A stretch of 64,000 bases of DNA from assembly GCA_963782465.1 (NCBI GenBank), contig CAWAJR010000001.1, positions 186,001-250,000 of the forward strand, read 5' to 3'. This stretch comes from JAODBJ01 sp963782465. Its GTDB lineage: Bacteria > Actinomycetota > Acidimicrobiia > IMCC26256 > PALSA-610. Made by a program: the position numbers and the translations under genes. Positions 34,878 through 43,802 of this stretch are shown here, in pieces (within the stretch, counting starts at the first letter, position 1; each line of letters starts with the position of its first letter). The notes beneath the pieces were generated by a model, which was given only the letters and a program-made list of their open reading frames with translations, made no database searches and had not been told where the DNA came from.

Positions 34878-35220
34878 TCACGCCGCTCGTCGCGTGGGCG
34901 CGCGGTTCACCTTCTCGAAGTGTCGACGCAGCCAGCGGTGACGGCGACGGAATGTCTGGGTCACGCTCGTCCGCATCAGCGCGTCGACGAGCGTTCCTCC
35001 GGACTCGATGACCAGCCGGTCGGTGAGAATCGTCGATCCACCGGCACCGACGGTTGCGGTGCGCTCGTGACGTGCAGTCCCGTTGAGCCGGCTCGTCGAA
35101 CGCTCCACGAAGCGCCCCGATTCGAGTACCTCGAATGTCGTCGTGCGACGATCGATCGTCGCGAACGGCCACAGTTCATCGTTCGCGCACTGACTCGATC
35201 GGCGTCGACGAGAGGTTCAT
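34878..35220 (-). pseudogene. SRPBCC-family protein, short and frameshifted remnant
   Basis: ATG 35220 begins MNLSSTPIESVRER, a typical SRPBCC first strand. The frame then stops, but the next frame continues ELWPFATIDRRTTTFEVLES, GRFVERSTSRLNGTARHER and ILTDRLVIESGGTLVDALM, with a C-terminal helix TFRRRHRWLRRHF. This matches the second half of polyketide-cyclase-like START-fold proteins. The total is about 114 residues against the usual 145, so part of the N-terminal half is missing in addition to the one-base shift. It may be a decaying gene, unlike the other frameshifts here. Confidence 0.45.
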
Positions 35221-35307
35221 CGTCGGTTGCTTGGAGGAGAGTGCGGACAACCAGGCATCGGAAGATCGCGGGCGGGGTCAGAGGCCGTCGGCAGGCGACG
35301 GCAAATG

Positions 35308-37427
35308 TCATGCGGCCGTCCAGCGGAACGCGCCCTCGTGCACGTCACCGCGATACTTGCCGGGTTGCAGCCCGACGAGCCGACCGAGCACGTGTGATTC
35401 GATGTTCCGCTCGATGTGGCGAGCTCCATAGGTAGGGCTGTAGCCGTCCCGCGCGATCCACTCGACGGCCGCTTCGCTGAGTTCGAGGTGCCAGCCCAGC
35501 TCCGACAGCGCCGCGAACGAGCGAGCGATCTCCGATTTCGCGATGTCGGCGATGACGTCGGGGCCGAGAGGTTCGAACACGACGATGCCGTCGAGCCGGT
35601 TCACGAACTCGGGAGGCATGGCCCGTTCGATCGACGCGCGCACGGCGGCGGTGGTGGCGGCGGTCTCGGGTTCGGCGCCGAGGAAGCCGACCGGGTTCGC
35701 AGAGAACGCCCGCGCACCGAGGTTCGAGGTCATGATGATGACGGTGTCGCCGAAGCGGGCGACCCGTCCCCTCGAGTCGGTCATGCGCCCGTCGTCGAAC
35801 ACCTGGAGAAAGGCGTTCCACACGAGTGGGTGTGCCTTCTCGATCTCGTCGAGCAACACGATCGACACCGGCGCGTCGATGACTTTGGTGGTGAACCATC
35901 CCTGCGGCTCGTTCGAGCCGACATAGCCCGGGTGCGGGCCGTAGAGGCGGTTCACCGACCACTCCTCGGCGTACTCGCTCATGTCGAGCCGGATCATCCG
36001 GTCCTCGGCTCCGAACAGTTCCGCCGCGAGAGCCTTCGCGAGCGCGGTCTTCCCGACGCCAGTCGGCCCCGCGAACAGGAACACGCCGTTGGGCCGGTAC
36101 GGGCGAAGGTCGAGCCGCGCGCTCGTGAGCGCGAGCCGCGCGGTGAGCACATCGATCGCACGCTCCTGGCCCTTGACCCGTTCCCGCAGCCGCGCTCCGA
36201 GGTCGTCGGGCTCGACCGCCTTCCAGGTCGAAACGGCATCACCGAGCTCGAAATCGTCGGGCACCACCTCGCGATGCCGGCGCAGGCGCGCGCGCAACGC
36301 CGCGCGGTCGAGGCGGTCGAGCAGCAGTCCGGGGTGCGCGCGGGTCTCGCCCGGTCGCCGCGGTTGCATCGCGATCTCGCGCATCGCACTTGGGATGTCG
36401 ACCCGGTGGTGCCGGGCCAATGCCGGCGCGCGGCTTCGCGCGATTTCACGGAGCTGTGCGTCGTCGAGGGCCGGCAGGCGCACCATTTCGAGCTCGGCGT
36501 AGAGCTCGGGCTCCTCGGCTTCGAGTCGGTTCCGGAAGTTCTCGTCGAGGGTCGCGACCGACAGGATGTCGGGTCGACCGAGGATCGAACGGACCACACC
36601 TCGAAGGTCGAGGTCGACGGCCGGCGACGACAGGAGCAAGAGAACTTCGAGATCGTCGAGGACGAGGATCGCGGTGTTGGGCGCACCGCCACGGATGGCT
36701 CGCAACTCGTCGGCGCGGTGCGCGCCGAGTACCGCTTCGGCGCGCACCCGCACGACCTGGCGGTCGGCCAGCCCGATCCGTGCTCCTTCCGTGGCGAGGC
36801 GCGTCGCCAGCGCACGGATCGCGCTCGTTCGCCCGGCACCCGGTGGTCCGATGATGCAGGGGCTCGACGGGGTGAACCGCGCGAGCTGTTCGAGCAGCTG
36901 GTCGACGACGGCGTCGAGACCGACCAGGCCCGCTTGCGGCCCGACGACCTCGAACGTCGCGGTCGGGTCGAGCTCGCGTTCGGGTACGGCAGGGGGTACC
37001 GAACTCCAGTCGATGCCGTCACCTTCGACGGCATCCTCGCCGAAGATCGCCCGGGCCGACATCGGCTCGTCGCGCGCCGACGCCGAGCCCTGCGACGGGG
37101 GAGCCGGGAGATCGAGTTCGGCGCGCACCGCGTCGCCCAACCGCTCGAACGGGTCGCCCCCTTCGGTTGCCGACCACTTCAGCATGTCGGTGCACTGCTC
37201 CGAGAGTTTCGGGGGGCTCGGCCCCTTCTGTAGCTCGGACCCGAGCCGCGCCAACTGTTCGTGAACACCTGGTCCGAACACGCGCGCCGCGCGATCGCGG
37301 TCGACGATGAGCATCGCGCGCGCAAGATGCACTGCGGTGACGGCGGCGTCACCGTCGCGCGTGTCGCGAGCTCATCAGCGCAGACGAGTACGTCGGTCAG
37401 GACCGGCGGGAGTTCGATCTTGCTCAC
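35308..37427 (-). CDS. Clp/Hsp100-like double AAA+ ATPase, one-base frameshift near the N-terminus
   Basis: About 706 residues. The N-terminal Clp-type domain begins MSKIELPPVLTDVLVCADEL. The frame shifts near 37366 and continues DGDAAVTAVHLARAMLIVD (one G missing). AAA domain 1 (about 140-330) has Walker A GPPGAGRTSAIRA, with Arg replacing the catalytic Lys, and Walker B AILVLDDLEVLLL. AAA domain 2 (about 405-640) is complete: GPTGVGKTALAKAL, VLLDEIEKAHPLVW, MTSNLGARAFS and YGARHIERNIE. The overall plan is ClpA/ClpB/ClpV, with no long ClpB middle domain. Its target is unknown. It is divergent from the TIR gene across a 415-bp gap and may belong to that locus. Confidence 0.82.
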
Positions 37428-37842
37428 GACACCATCGAGTCGGATCGCTGCGAACGGTGCCGGGTCTTCGGGTGCACTGCGCGTTGAGCATAGGTGCGAC
37501 GCTCGTGCTTGCGCAGTTGCGCGCGCTCGTACACCCGTAGTTTTCTGGTCGGGGTGAGAAGTTCGTCGCGCGTCACGATGAGAAGCGTTGCCTTTCCATT
37601 CGCACGTCGCGTCGCCTCGACGGCGTCAATGGTCGCCGCTGTCGTCGTACCATCTCGCGCGCGCCGCGGGCGCCATCCACGACGCGAAGAGGGCGAGTGC
37701 GTGTATGACTGGCGATGAGTCCACAAGCGGAATCTGCCGAGGATCTCGTCGAGGGTGTCGTCGACATCTATGTAGCGAAGACGTTCTGCATCTCGGCGGC
37801 GTCGAACCGTTCTGCGACTGGCTTTGACACGGGGGCCTCTAT
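37428..37842. other. Intergenic region between Clp-like ATPase and TIR gene; no gene recognised
   Basis: This 415-bp gap between divergent genes is less GC-rich than its flanks. Short open frames on both strands have no recognisable protein features. GGGGG at 37831-37835 is the Shine-Dalgarno of the TIR gene. Promoters for both directions must lie here, but I cannot place them confidently. Confidence 0.4.
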
Positions 37843-38790
37843 ATGCGCGAAGTCTTTTTGAGCTACTCGAGGGCCGACGCAGAATTCGTGCGCAAGCTCA
37901 GTGCTGGACTGCGCGATGGCGGCTACGACGTCTTTTACGACGAAGATCTGACCGGCGGCCAAAGATGGTGGGACACACTGCTCGATCATGTAGAGCAGTG
38001 CGACGGGTTCATCCCGATCCTGAGCGAGAGCTATGTCGAATCCGAGCCCTGCCGGCGCGAGGCTTCCTATGCCGTGGCGCTCGGCAAGACGATGCTGCCC
38101 GTCACAACCGGAAGTTCGCAGATTCCTGGCCGCTTGCTGTTGGCGGAGATCGCCGAGGCACAGTGGGTGTCGTACGACCCACTGAAACCCGACACGATCT
38201 GGGCGCTGGTCCGGGCATTGAATCGGCTGCCCGCGCCGAGTCCGATGCCAGAGCCGTTACCGCGCAGACCCGAGGTCCCGATCTCGTATCTCGTGGAGTT
38301 CGACCAAATGATCGACTCCCAACAGGAGATGACCGCGGCCGAGCAACACGATCTGGTCGATCGCCTCATCAGCAGTGCCGGCCGTGGCGATCCCGGCGAC
38401 GTGCGACGACTTCTCCAGCGACTCCGTATGCGGCCAGACATCAGGGCGGTCGTCGCGGAGCGCATCGAAGCGTTTCTTGCGAGCCGGCTATCGAGCACTT
38501 CTGAGAAAACCCTTGAGGGCGCACCTGTGCCGGACGGAGGTGAGGCGCGCTCGACGCGAGGGGTGGATCGCATCCCGGATCCACCGCCGCACGCAGGCAA
38601 ACAACTCCTCATTGAAGACGCCCGAGCTCGCGGCAGACCACTTACGTTGTGGGAACCTGTAAGGCCTCAAGAACCCGGTCCTGGCGCCATGCATTTCAAT
38701 GACGCCTGGTGGGCCTGGTTGTGGTGGAACGAGAGCGCGGAGGCTTGGTACCGCTACGACGCTCACGAACACAGCTGGTTCCCACTCTGA
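37843..38790 (+). CDS. TIR-domain protein (candidate NAD+-cleaving enzyme)
   Basis: A 315-residue protein. The TIR domain spans residues 1-130: MREVFLSYSRADAEFVRKL, YDVFYDEDLTGGQRWWDTLL, FIPILSESYVESEPC and RREASYAVALGKTMLPV. Glu73 in the C-x2-E segment is where the catalytic Glu of NADase TIR domains sits. A helical middle region (about 150-225) and an acidic, Trp-rich C-terminus (AWWAWLWWNESAEAWYRYD) follow and are unrecognised. Bacterial TIR proteins make cyclic-ADP-ribose isomers or deplete NAD+ during phage defence. It starts the plus-strand cluster, 236 bp before the RyR-domain gene. Codon use is somewhat less GC-rich than its neighbours, hinting at acquisition. Confidence 0.85.
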   Translation: MREVFLSYSRADAEFVRKLSAGLRDGGYDVFYDEDLTGGQRWWDTLLDHVEQCDGFIPILSESYVESEPCRREASYAVALGKTMLPVTTGSSQIPGRLLLAEIAEAQWVSYDPLKPDTIWALVRALNRLPAPSPMPEPLPRRPEVPISYLVEFDQMIDSQQEMTAAEQHDLVDRLISSAGRGDPGDVRRLLQRLRMRPDIRAVVAERIEAFLASRLSSTSEKTLEGAPVPDGGEARSTRGVDRIPDPPPHAGKQLLIEDARARGRPLTLWEPVRPQEPGPGAMHFNDAWWAWLWWNESAEAWYRYDAHEHSWFPL

Positions 38791-39026
38791 AATGTTCGAA
38801 GCATCGCGGCGAATTCGACGTCGCCAAGCGGGTATCCCGGCGAAACGATCGGTGTCGCTCGCGCGGCAGACCTGCGCGACCTCCTTCGGTAACTGACCGG
38901 TCTTGTCGATGAAGCGCGCCATGTAACCGCTGTGCAGTTGCGCAGTACCTGGGCGCGGCCGTAGGTTGCCGCGGGTCGTGCCGGGGTGGTTGCATTCGTC
39001 GTTCGTTCGCGCCGAGAGGCGCCGCC

Positions 39027-41325
39027 TTGCCGTCGCTCGCGGCGTTTCGAGCGCCATACAGCTGGTCCACTTACGTTTCCGGTTCGGGCGCGCGTAGGGT
39101 GCTCGGCGCGTTTCGCTATCGGCTTCTCGTCGCGCTGAGCGGGCCTGCCGGGCGCCAGGACGTCGTGCGGCGCGCTCGCTACGCCCTCATTGCGACGGTC
39201 GGCGCGCTGGCGACCGGGCTCGGGTTCTGGGGTTGGTTGCGCTATCGGACGGAGCATCCCGACCAACACCTCGACCTGATCGCGCTCGTTTACGGGACCT
39301 GGGCGCTGTTCGCGTGGGGGAGCAACATCGAACGGGTGCCGTGGCAGCTCGGTGTCGCCCGCGTACTCGCACCGCTCGTGACGGCCGGTGTGATCGTCGA
39401 GTTCGGCCTCGTCGCCGCCGCGAACCAACTGCGCAAGGCGGTGGCGAGACGCTCGATCGGGCACGTCGTCGTCGTCGGTCCGGCCGAGCGGGTACATGCG
39501 TACCTCCGTGACGACGACGGAAGGCCGCACCGGCCGCCCGTGCACGTCACCCCGACCGGCACTGCACCGGAGCCGGACACGATCGTGCTCGCGGGTGACG
39601 ACGCCGCGACGTGGATCACCGAGACGAACGCCCGGCAAGCTCGAGCGCGTTGTGCTCGCTCTCGGCCGCGACGACCGCAACCTCGCCGCGCTGACGGCCG
39701 CGTTCGAGCACGACATCCCGCAACCGGGCGCCGAGCTCATCGTCGAGATCGACGACCTCGCGCTGGCCCTGCGTCTCGCGGTGCAGCTCGTCGTGGAGCG
39801 GCCCGGAGCGTCGATCGAGGTGATCTGCGTCGACGAAGCGCGCGCCGCATTCGCGTCCGCACAGATGGTCGACGCCTTCGCTCGCGTCTTCGGCTTCCGC
39901 GACGCGCGTTCCGTTTCGATGGAGCCGGAGGCGATCGAGGCACTCGAGCGCGATCTCTCCGATGAAGCCGCGAGCGCGAACGTTCCGGTGGTCGCCGTCG
40001 TCGGCGACGGCGTGTTGCCGCGCCTGATCGTCGAGCACCTTGCCGCCGGGCTCGGGAGCCTCGGCAGTCTTACGAGCCGAAGCCTGTTCCCGCTCGTGGT
40101 CGTGGAGCCGGATGCGAGGCGGCGAGCGGAACTCGAACGCATCATCTCCGACCCGTCGAAGGTCGCGACTTCGTTCGCGCCAGAACATCGCGCGTTGCTG
40201 CACGAGTGGTCACCAGGCAGTTGGGAAGCCGGCACGCCGATCCTCGCGGTCGTCGACTACGTCGATCCCGGCGAGACGGCACGGCGGGCCGTCGAACTGG
40301 TGTGCACCCGGCCCCAGTCGACCGTCTGGGTCCCGGGCGAGCACGAGCTGCTGCCGGGCGACGAAGTCTCGGCCCAGGCCGGTGCGCCGCGGGGACACCT
40401 ACACGTGTTGTCGCGCCGAGCGATGGAGGACGCCCGGTACCTCGTCGGGCCCTTTCACCGTGTGGCACAACTGCACAACGACGACGCCGACCTGCGCAAC
40501 GAGTCGGAACGCGACCGCCTGCCCACCAGGCCGGGCGCCGGCGAGGAACGGCAACCGATCGAGCACTGGGCACCGGCACAGGTTCGGTCGGGTGTTCGCA
40601 CGCTCGAACGATGCGGGTGGAACGTCGTCCCGGCGCTCGGCGTCGCGTGGACGGCGGAGCCGCGTGTCGAAGCGCTGCTCGACGAGCACACGCGGCGCGA
40701 GCTGGCCGGCACGGCGGGCGGCGCGCTCCGCGACGGCGACCAGCTCGTGCATTGGCTCGCCCAGGTAGGCCTCGCGGTGACACGCGCGCCAGACGACCAC
40801 GATCGACGGAACGGAAGGCTCGACCGTATGGCCGACGTTGCAATGCCCGAAGACGATGCCATCGAGGTCATGGCCAGGCTCATCCATGGCAACTACATCG
40901 AGGCCCGCAAGGCGGAAGGCGAGTTCGACGCGGAACACCCGGCGATGAAGCCGTGGGAGCAGTTGTCGGCCAAGCTCCGCGGCCAGAACCGCGACCAGGC
41001 CCGGAACAACGTGCTGAAGCTCGCGTCGATCGGTCTGCGCGTCGTGCCGGCCGCGGGGGGCGAAGCCGAACCCGTGGGGCTGACCGAAGACCAGGTGCTC
41101 GTCCTCGCGCGGCGCGAACACGAGCGCTGGGGGACGCAGAAGCGCGCGCAGGGCTACCGGTACGGTCAGGAGCGAATGGACACCGGCGACAAACAGCATC
41201 CCGATCTCGTCGCGTGGGAGGAGCTCACCGACGCCGACCGGGAGAAGGACATCGCGCCGGTGCGCCAGATCGTCGCCGTGCTGGCCGAGGCGGGCTACAC
41301 GGTCGTGCCGGCTGCCACCGAGTAG
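39027..41325 (+). pseudogene. Membrane protein with RCK/TrkA-N-like and RyR domains, one-base frameshift
   Basis: About 765 residues once joined. The N-terminus has two hydrophobic segments (YALIATVGALATGLGFWGWL and a stretch to LAPLVTAGVIVEFGLVAAA). There is no potassium selectivity filter. A nucleotide-binding-like domain starts at GHVVVVGPAERVHAYL. The frame breaks near 39635; removing one C from a CCC run joins TWITETNAG to KLERVVLALGRDDRN. The C-terminus holds two RyR-type repeats: a weaker ARLIHGNYIEARKAEGEF... with MKPWEQL, and a clear ARREHERWGTQKRAQGYRYG... with HPDLVAWEEL. Prokaryotic RyR domains are proposed ligand sensors in conflict systems. The start is uncertain (TTG 39027 or GTG 39099). 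It lies 52 bp before the TIR-beta-helix gene. Confidence 0.75.
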
Positions 41326-41377
41326 CGCATCGACCGCGCGAGTCGAGTTGCTCGCGCTTCACCGATCGGGGGGGGAC

Positions 41378-43786
41378 ATGCCAAAGCGGATCTTCATCAG
41401 CCACCGAGTCGACGACGCGGGCGGGACGGCCGGGCGCATCTACGACGCACTCGTGCAGGAGTTCGGCAAGGAACGGGTGTTCTTCGATGGCGAGAGCCTT
41501 CACCGTGGCGACAACTGGAGAGAGAAGATCGAGCAGACCCTCGACGAGACCGACGCGATGATCGTGGTGATCGGGCGAGGGTGGCTGGAGGAGTTCGACG
41601 CTCGCCGCAGCCAGGGAACGCGCGATGTGCACAAGCAAGAACTCGAAGCGGCGCTCAAGCGTCAGCTGCCAATGTTCCTGACCCTCGTGGACGGCGCGGG
41701 AATGCCCTCGAGGGACCTGCTGCCGCGGGGCCTCAAGAAGCTGAACGAGATCGAGGCGCAGCCTCTCCCGCAGAAGGGCTTCCAGCACTACGTCGAACGC
41801 CTCGTCCAGGACATCGAAGAACGGCTCCGGGAAGGCTCGGGCGGGGACGACCACGATCCGGCGCGCCCGGTGCACGGGACCGTCACCCTGACCGTGGCGC
41901 CCTACGGGGCCGCCGACTACCTCGGCATCGCGACTGCGGCCCGAGACGCACCCGAGGGCGCAACCATCCTCGTGAAACCCGGCGTCTACCTGGAGCCGGT
42001 GGTTATCAACCGGCCACTTCAGATCGTGGCGGACGGAGACCGCGACGATGTCGTCCTGGAAGTGGAGGACGGCGCCGCGATAACGAGTACGGCGCAAACT
42101 GGCCGGGTGCTGGGGCTGAGGATCGCGTCTGCCGCGCGCCAGGACGGCGTCGGAGTCCACGTCGCTTCCGGTCGCCTGCACGTCGAGCAGTGCACGGTCT
42201 CGGGGAACTCGCGCGAAGGGTCGATCGGGGTGCTGGTCGACGGGGCCGACGCGCGCCCGGTGTTCCGCGACTGCCATGTCCACGACTGCGAGACCGGGGT
42301 GGTCGCGCGCGGCGCCGCGACACCGCGCTTCGAGTCGTGCGAGATCTCTGCGATCGTAGGCGCCGGGGTCGAGGTGTCGGATGGAGCCGATCCCGCGTTC
42401 CACGCGTGCCGGGTCCACGACATCGGGACCAACGGCATCGCTGTCGACGGCAGCGGTACCGGGACCTACGAAGACTGCGACATCACGGCAGCAAACGGGC
42501 CCGCGGTCGCCGCCGGAGATGGTGCCGACCCCGTCTTCCGAGCGCTCACCCTGAGGGGGTTGGCGAAGAACGGTGTGTTCGTGGCGGCCGGCGGCCGCGG
42601 AACGTACGAAAACTGCCGTATCGAAGGGTGCACCACCGACAGCTACGCGGCCGTGTCGATCGCCGAGGGTGCCGAGCCGGTGTTCCGCGACCTCATGGTG
42701 GTCGGCGGTGCGTCGAACGGCGTCGAGGTTCGCCCCGGCGGCAGGGGCCTCTTCGAGCGCTCCGAGATCAGCGGAACGCAATCAACTGCGATCTCCGTCG
42801 GCGACGGTGCCGATCCTACGTTTCATACGCTCACACTCAGCGGGCTCGGTGCCAACGGGTGTGTCATCGCCGCCGGCGGACGGGGAACGGTCGAAGACTG
42901 CCGTATCGAAGGGTGCACCACCGGGGGGTACCCGGCGGTGTCGGTGGGTGACGGTGCGGAGCCGGCGTTCCGCAACCTCGTCATTACCGGCGGCCAGTCG
43001 TACGGGGTGTGGGCGCGTGAAGGCAGCCGCGGAACGTTCGAAGACTGCCGGGTCTCCGGTTCCGGCGACGCGGGGGTCCGCATCGAGGCAGGTGCCGACC
43101 CGCGGTTCGGAACGCTTGTCCTCGCACGACTGGGCCAGAACGGGGTCGTGGTCGCGGCCAACGGGCGCGGCACGTTCGAACACTGTCGTATCGAAGGGTG
43201 CACCACCGGCAAGTACCCGGCGGTGTGGGTGGGGAACGGCGCCGACCCGGTGTTCCGGCGGCTCGTCGTCGCTGGCGGGAAGTCGAACGGGGTGTACGCC
43301 TCTGAGGGCAGCCGCGGGACGTTCGAAGACTGTGAGATCGCTGCGATCGAGGTGGCTGCGATCTGGGTCGCGGCCGCCGCGGACCCGACGTTCCGACAGG
43401 TCCGCGTCCACGACGGGCGTTTGTTCGGCGTGTTTGTCGACGGTGGGCGGGGCCGGTTCGAGCGCTGCGAGATCTTCAGAACGCTGCTGTCCGCTTTCAA
43501 GGTGACGAAGGAGGGAGACCCGACCGTCGTGGAGGCGCACATCCACGACATCGGCCCTCAGGTGGCCGCGCGGTCGGGTTCCGCCGGACGGCGGCTGACG
43601 AGGCGCGCGTTGGCGGCCGCCTTCTCCGCGCACGCCATCGCCTCGGATGGCAAGGGAACCTTCCTCGACTGCACGATTTCGGCGACGCACGACGCGCCGA
43701 TCTCCCCCAAGACGGTGGCGAACGGCCAGTGCCGGATCGAGCGTTGCACGGTGGACGGTGAACTGTGGACCAGTGGTGGGACGTGA
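41378..43786 (+). CDS. TIR domain fused to a long right-handed beta-helix
   Basis: An 802-residue protein. The TIR domain covers residues 1-150: RIFISHRVDDAGGTAGRIYD, RVFFDGESLHRGDNWREKI, AMIVVIGRGWLEEFD and RDVHKQELEAALKR, with Glu88 the likely catalytic residue. A linker leads to a parallel beta-helix (about 165-800) of roughly 24-residue coils, such as GADPVFRALTLRGLAKNGV and GRGTYENCRIEGC. The helix contains three 95-residue near-copies. The domain resembles NosD/pectate-lyase-like helices used for binding elongated ligands. No signal peptide, so cytosolic. ATG 41378 follows an eight-G run. The stop lies 16 bp before the patatin gene, so the two are co-transcribed. Proposed role: target sensing coupled to TIR activity. 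Confidence 0.88.
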   Translation: MPKRIFISHRVDDAGGTAGRIYDALVQEFGKERVFFDGESLHRGDNWREKIEQTLDETDAMIVVIGRGWLEEFDARRSQGTRDVHKQELEAALKRQLPMFLTLVDGAGMPSRDLLPRGLKKLNEIEAQPLPQKGFQHYVERLVQDIEERLREGSGGDDHDPARPVHGTVTLTVAPYGAADYLGIATAARDAPEGATILVKPGVYLEPVVINRPLQIVADGDRDDVVLEVEDGAAITSTAQTGRVLGLRIASAARQDGVGVHVASGRLHVEQCTVSGNSREGSIGVLVDGADARPVFRDCHVHDCETGVVARGAATPRFESCEISAIVGAGVEVSDGADPAFHACRVHDIGTNGIAVDGSGTGTYEDCDITAANGPAVAAGDGADPVFRALTLRGLAKNGVFVAAGGRGTYENCRIEGCTTDSYAAVSIAEGAEPVFRDLMVVGGASNGVEVRPGGRGLFERSEISGTQSTAISVGDGADPTFHTLTLSGLGANGCVIAAGGRGTVEDCRIEGCTTGGYPAVSVGDGAEPAFRNLVITGGQSYGVWAREGSRGTFEDCRVSGSGDAGVRIEAGADPRFGTLVLARLGQNGVVVAANGRGTFEHCRIEGCTTGKYPAVWVGNGADPVFRRLVVAGGKSNGVYASEGSRGTFEDCEIAAIEVAAIWVAAAADPTFRQVRVHDGRLFGVFVDGGRGRFERCEIFRTLLSAFKVTKEGDPTVVEAHIHDIGPQVAARSGSAGRRLTRRALAAAFSAHAIASDGKGTFLDCTISATHDAPISPKTVANGQCRIERCTVDGELWTSGGT
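42521..43375 (+). repeat. Three tandem 285-bp coding repeats in the beta-helix
   Basis: Units begin at 42521, 42806 and 43091 (each GGTGCCGA...). The 22-bp string starting CGTATCGAAGGGTGCACC recurs at 42617, 42902 and 43187, exactly 285 bp apart. Each unit is 95 codons, about four helix coils. The nucleotide similarity points to fairly recent internal duplication. Confidence 0.85.
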
Positions 43787-43802
43787 GCCAGGGGGCGCGC
43801 CA

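Noticed and set aside
38791..39026. Minus-strand frame MARFIDKTGQLPKEVAQV... as a gene between the TIR and RyR genes
   Set aside because: It has no recognisable domain and no ribosome-binding site, and it extends antisense into both neighbours.
39027..39640. N-terminal part of the RyR protein as a potassium channel
   Set aside because: There is no TVGYG-like selectivity filter between the two hydrophobic segments; only the RCK-like domain resemblance remains.
42521..43375. 285-bp direct repeats as a possible mobile element
   Set aside because: They are in-frame structural repeats inside one coding sequence, with no inverted ends or transposase.
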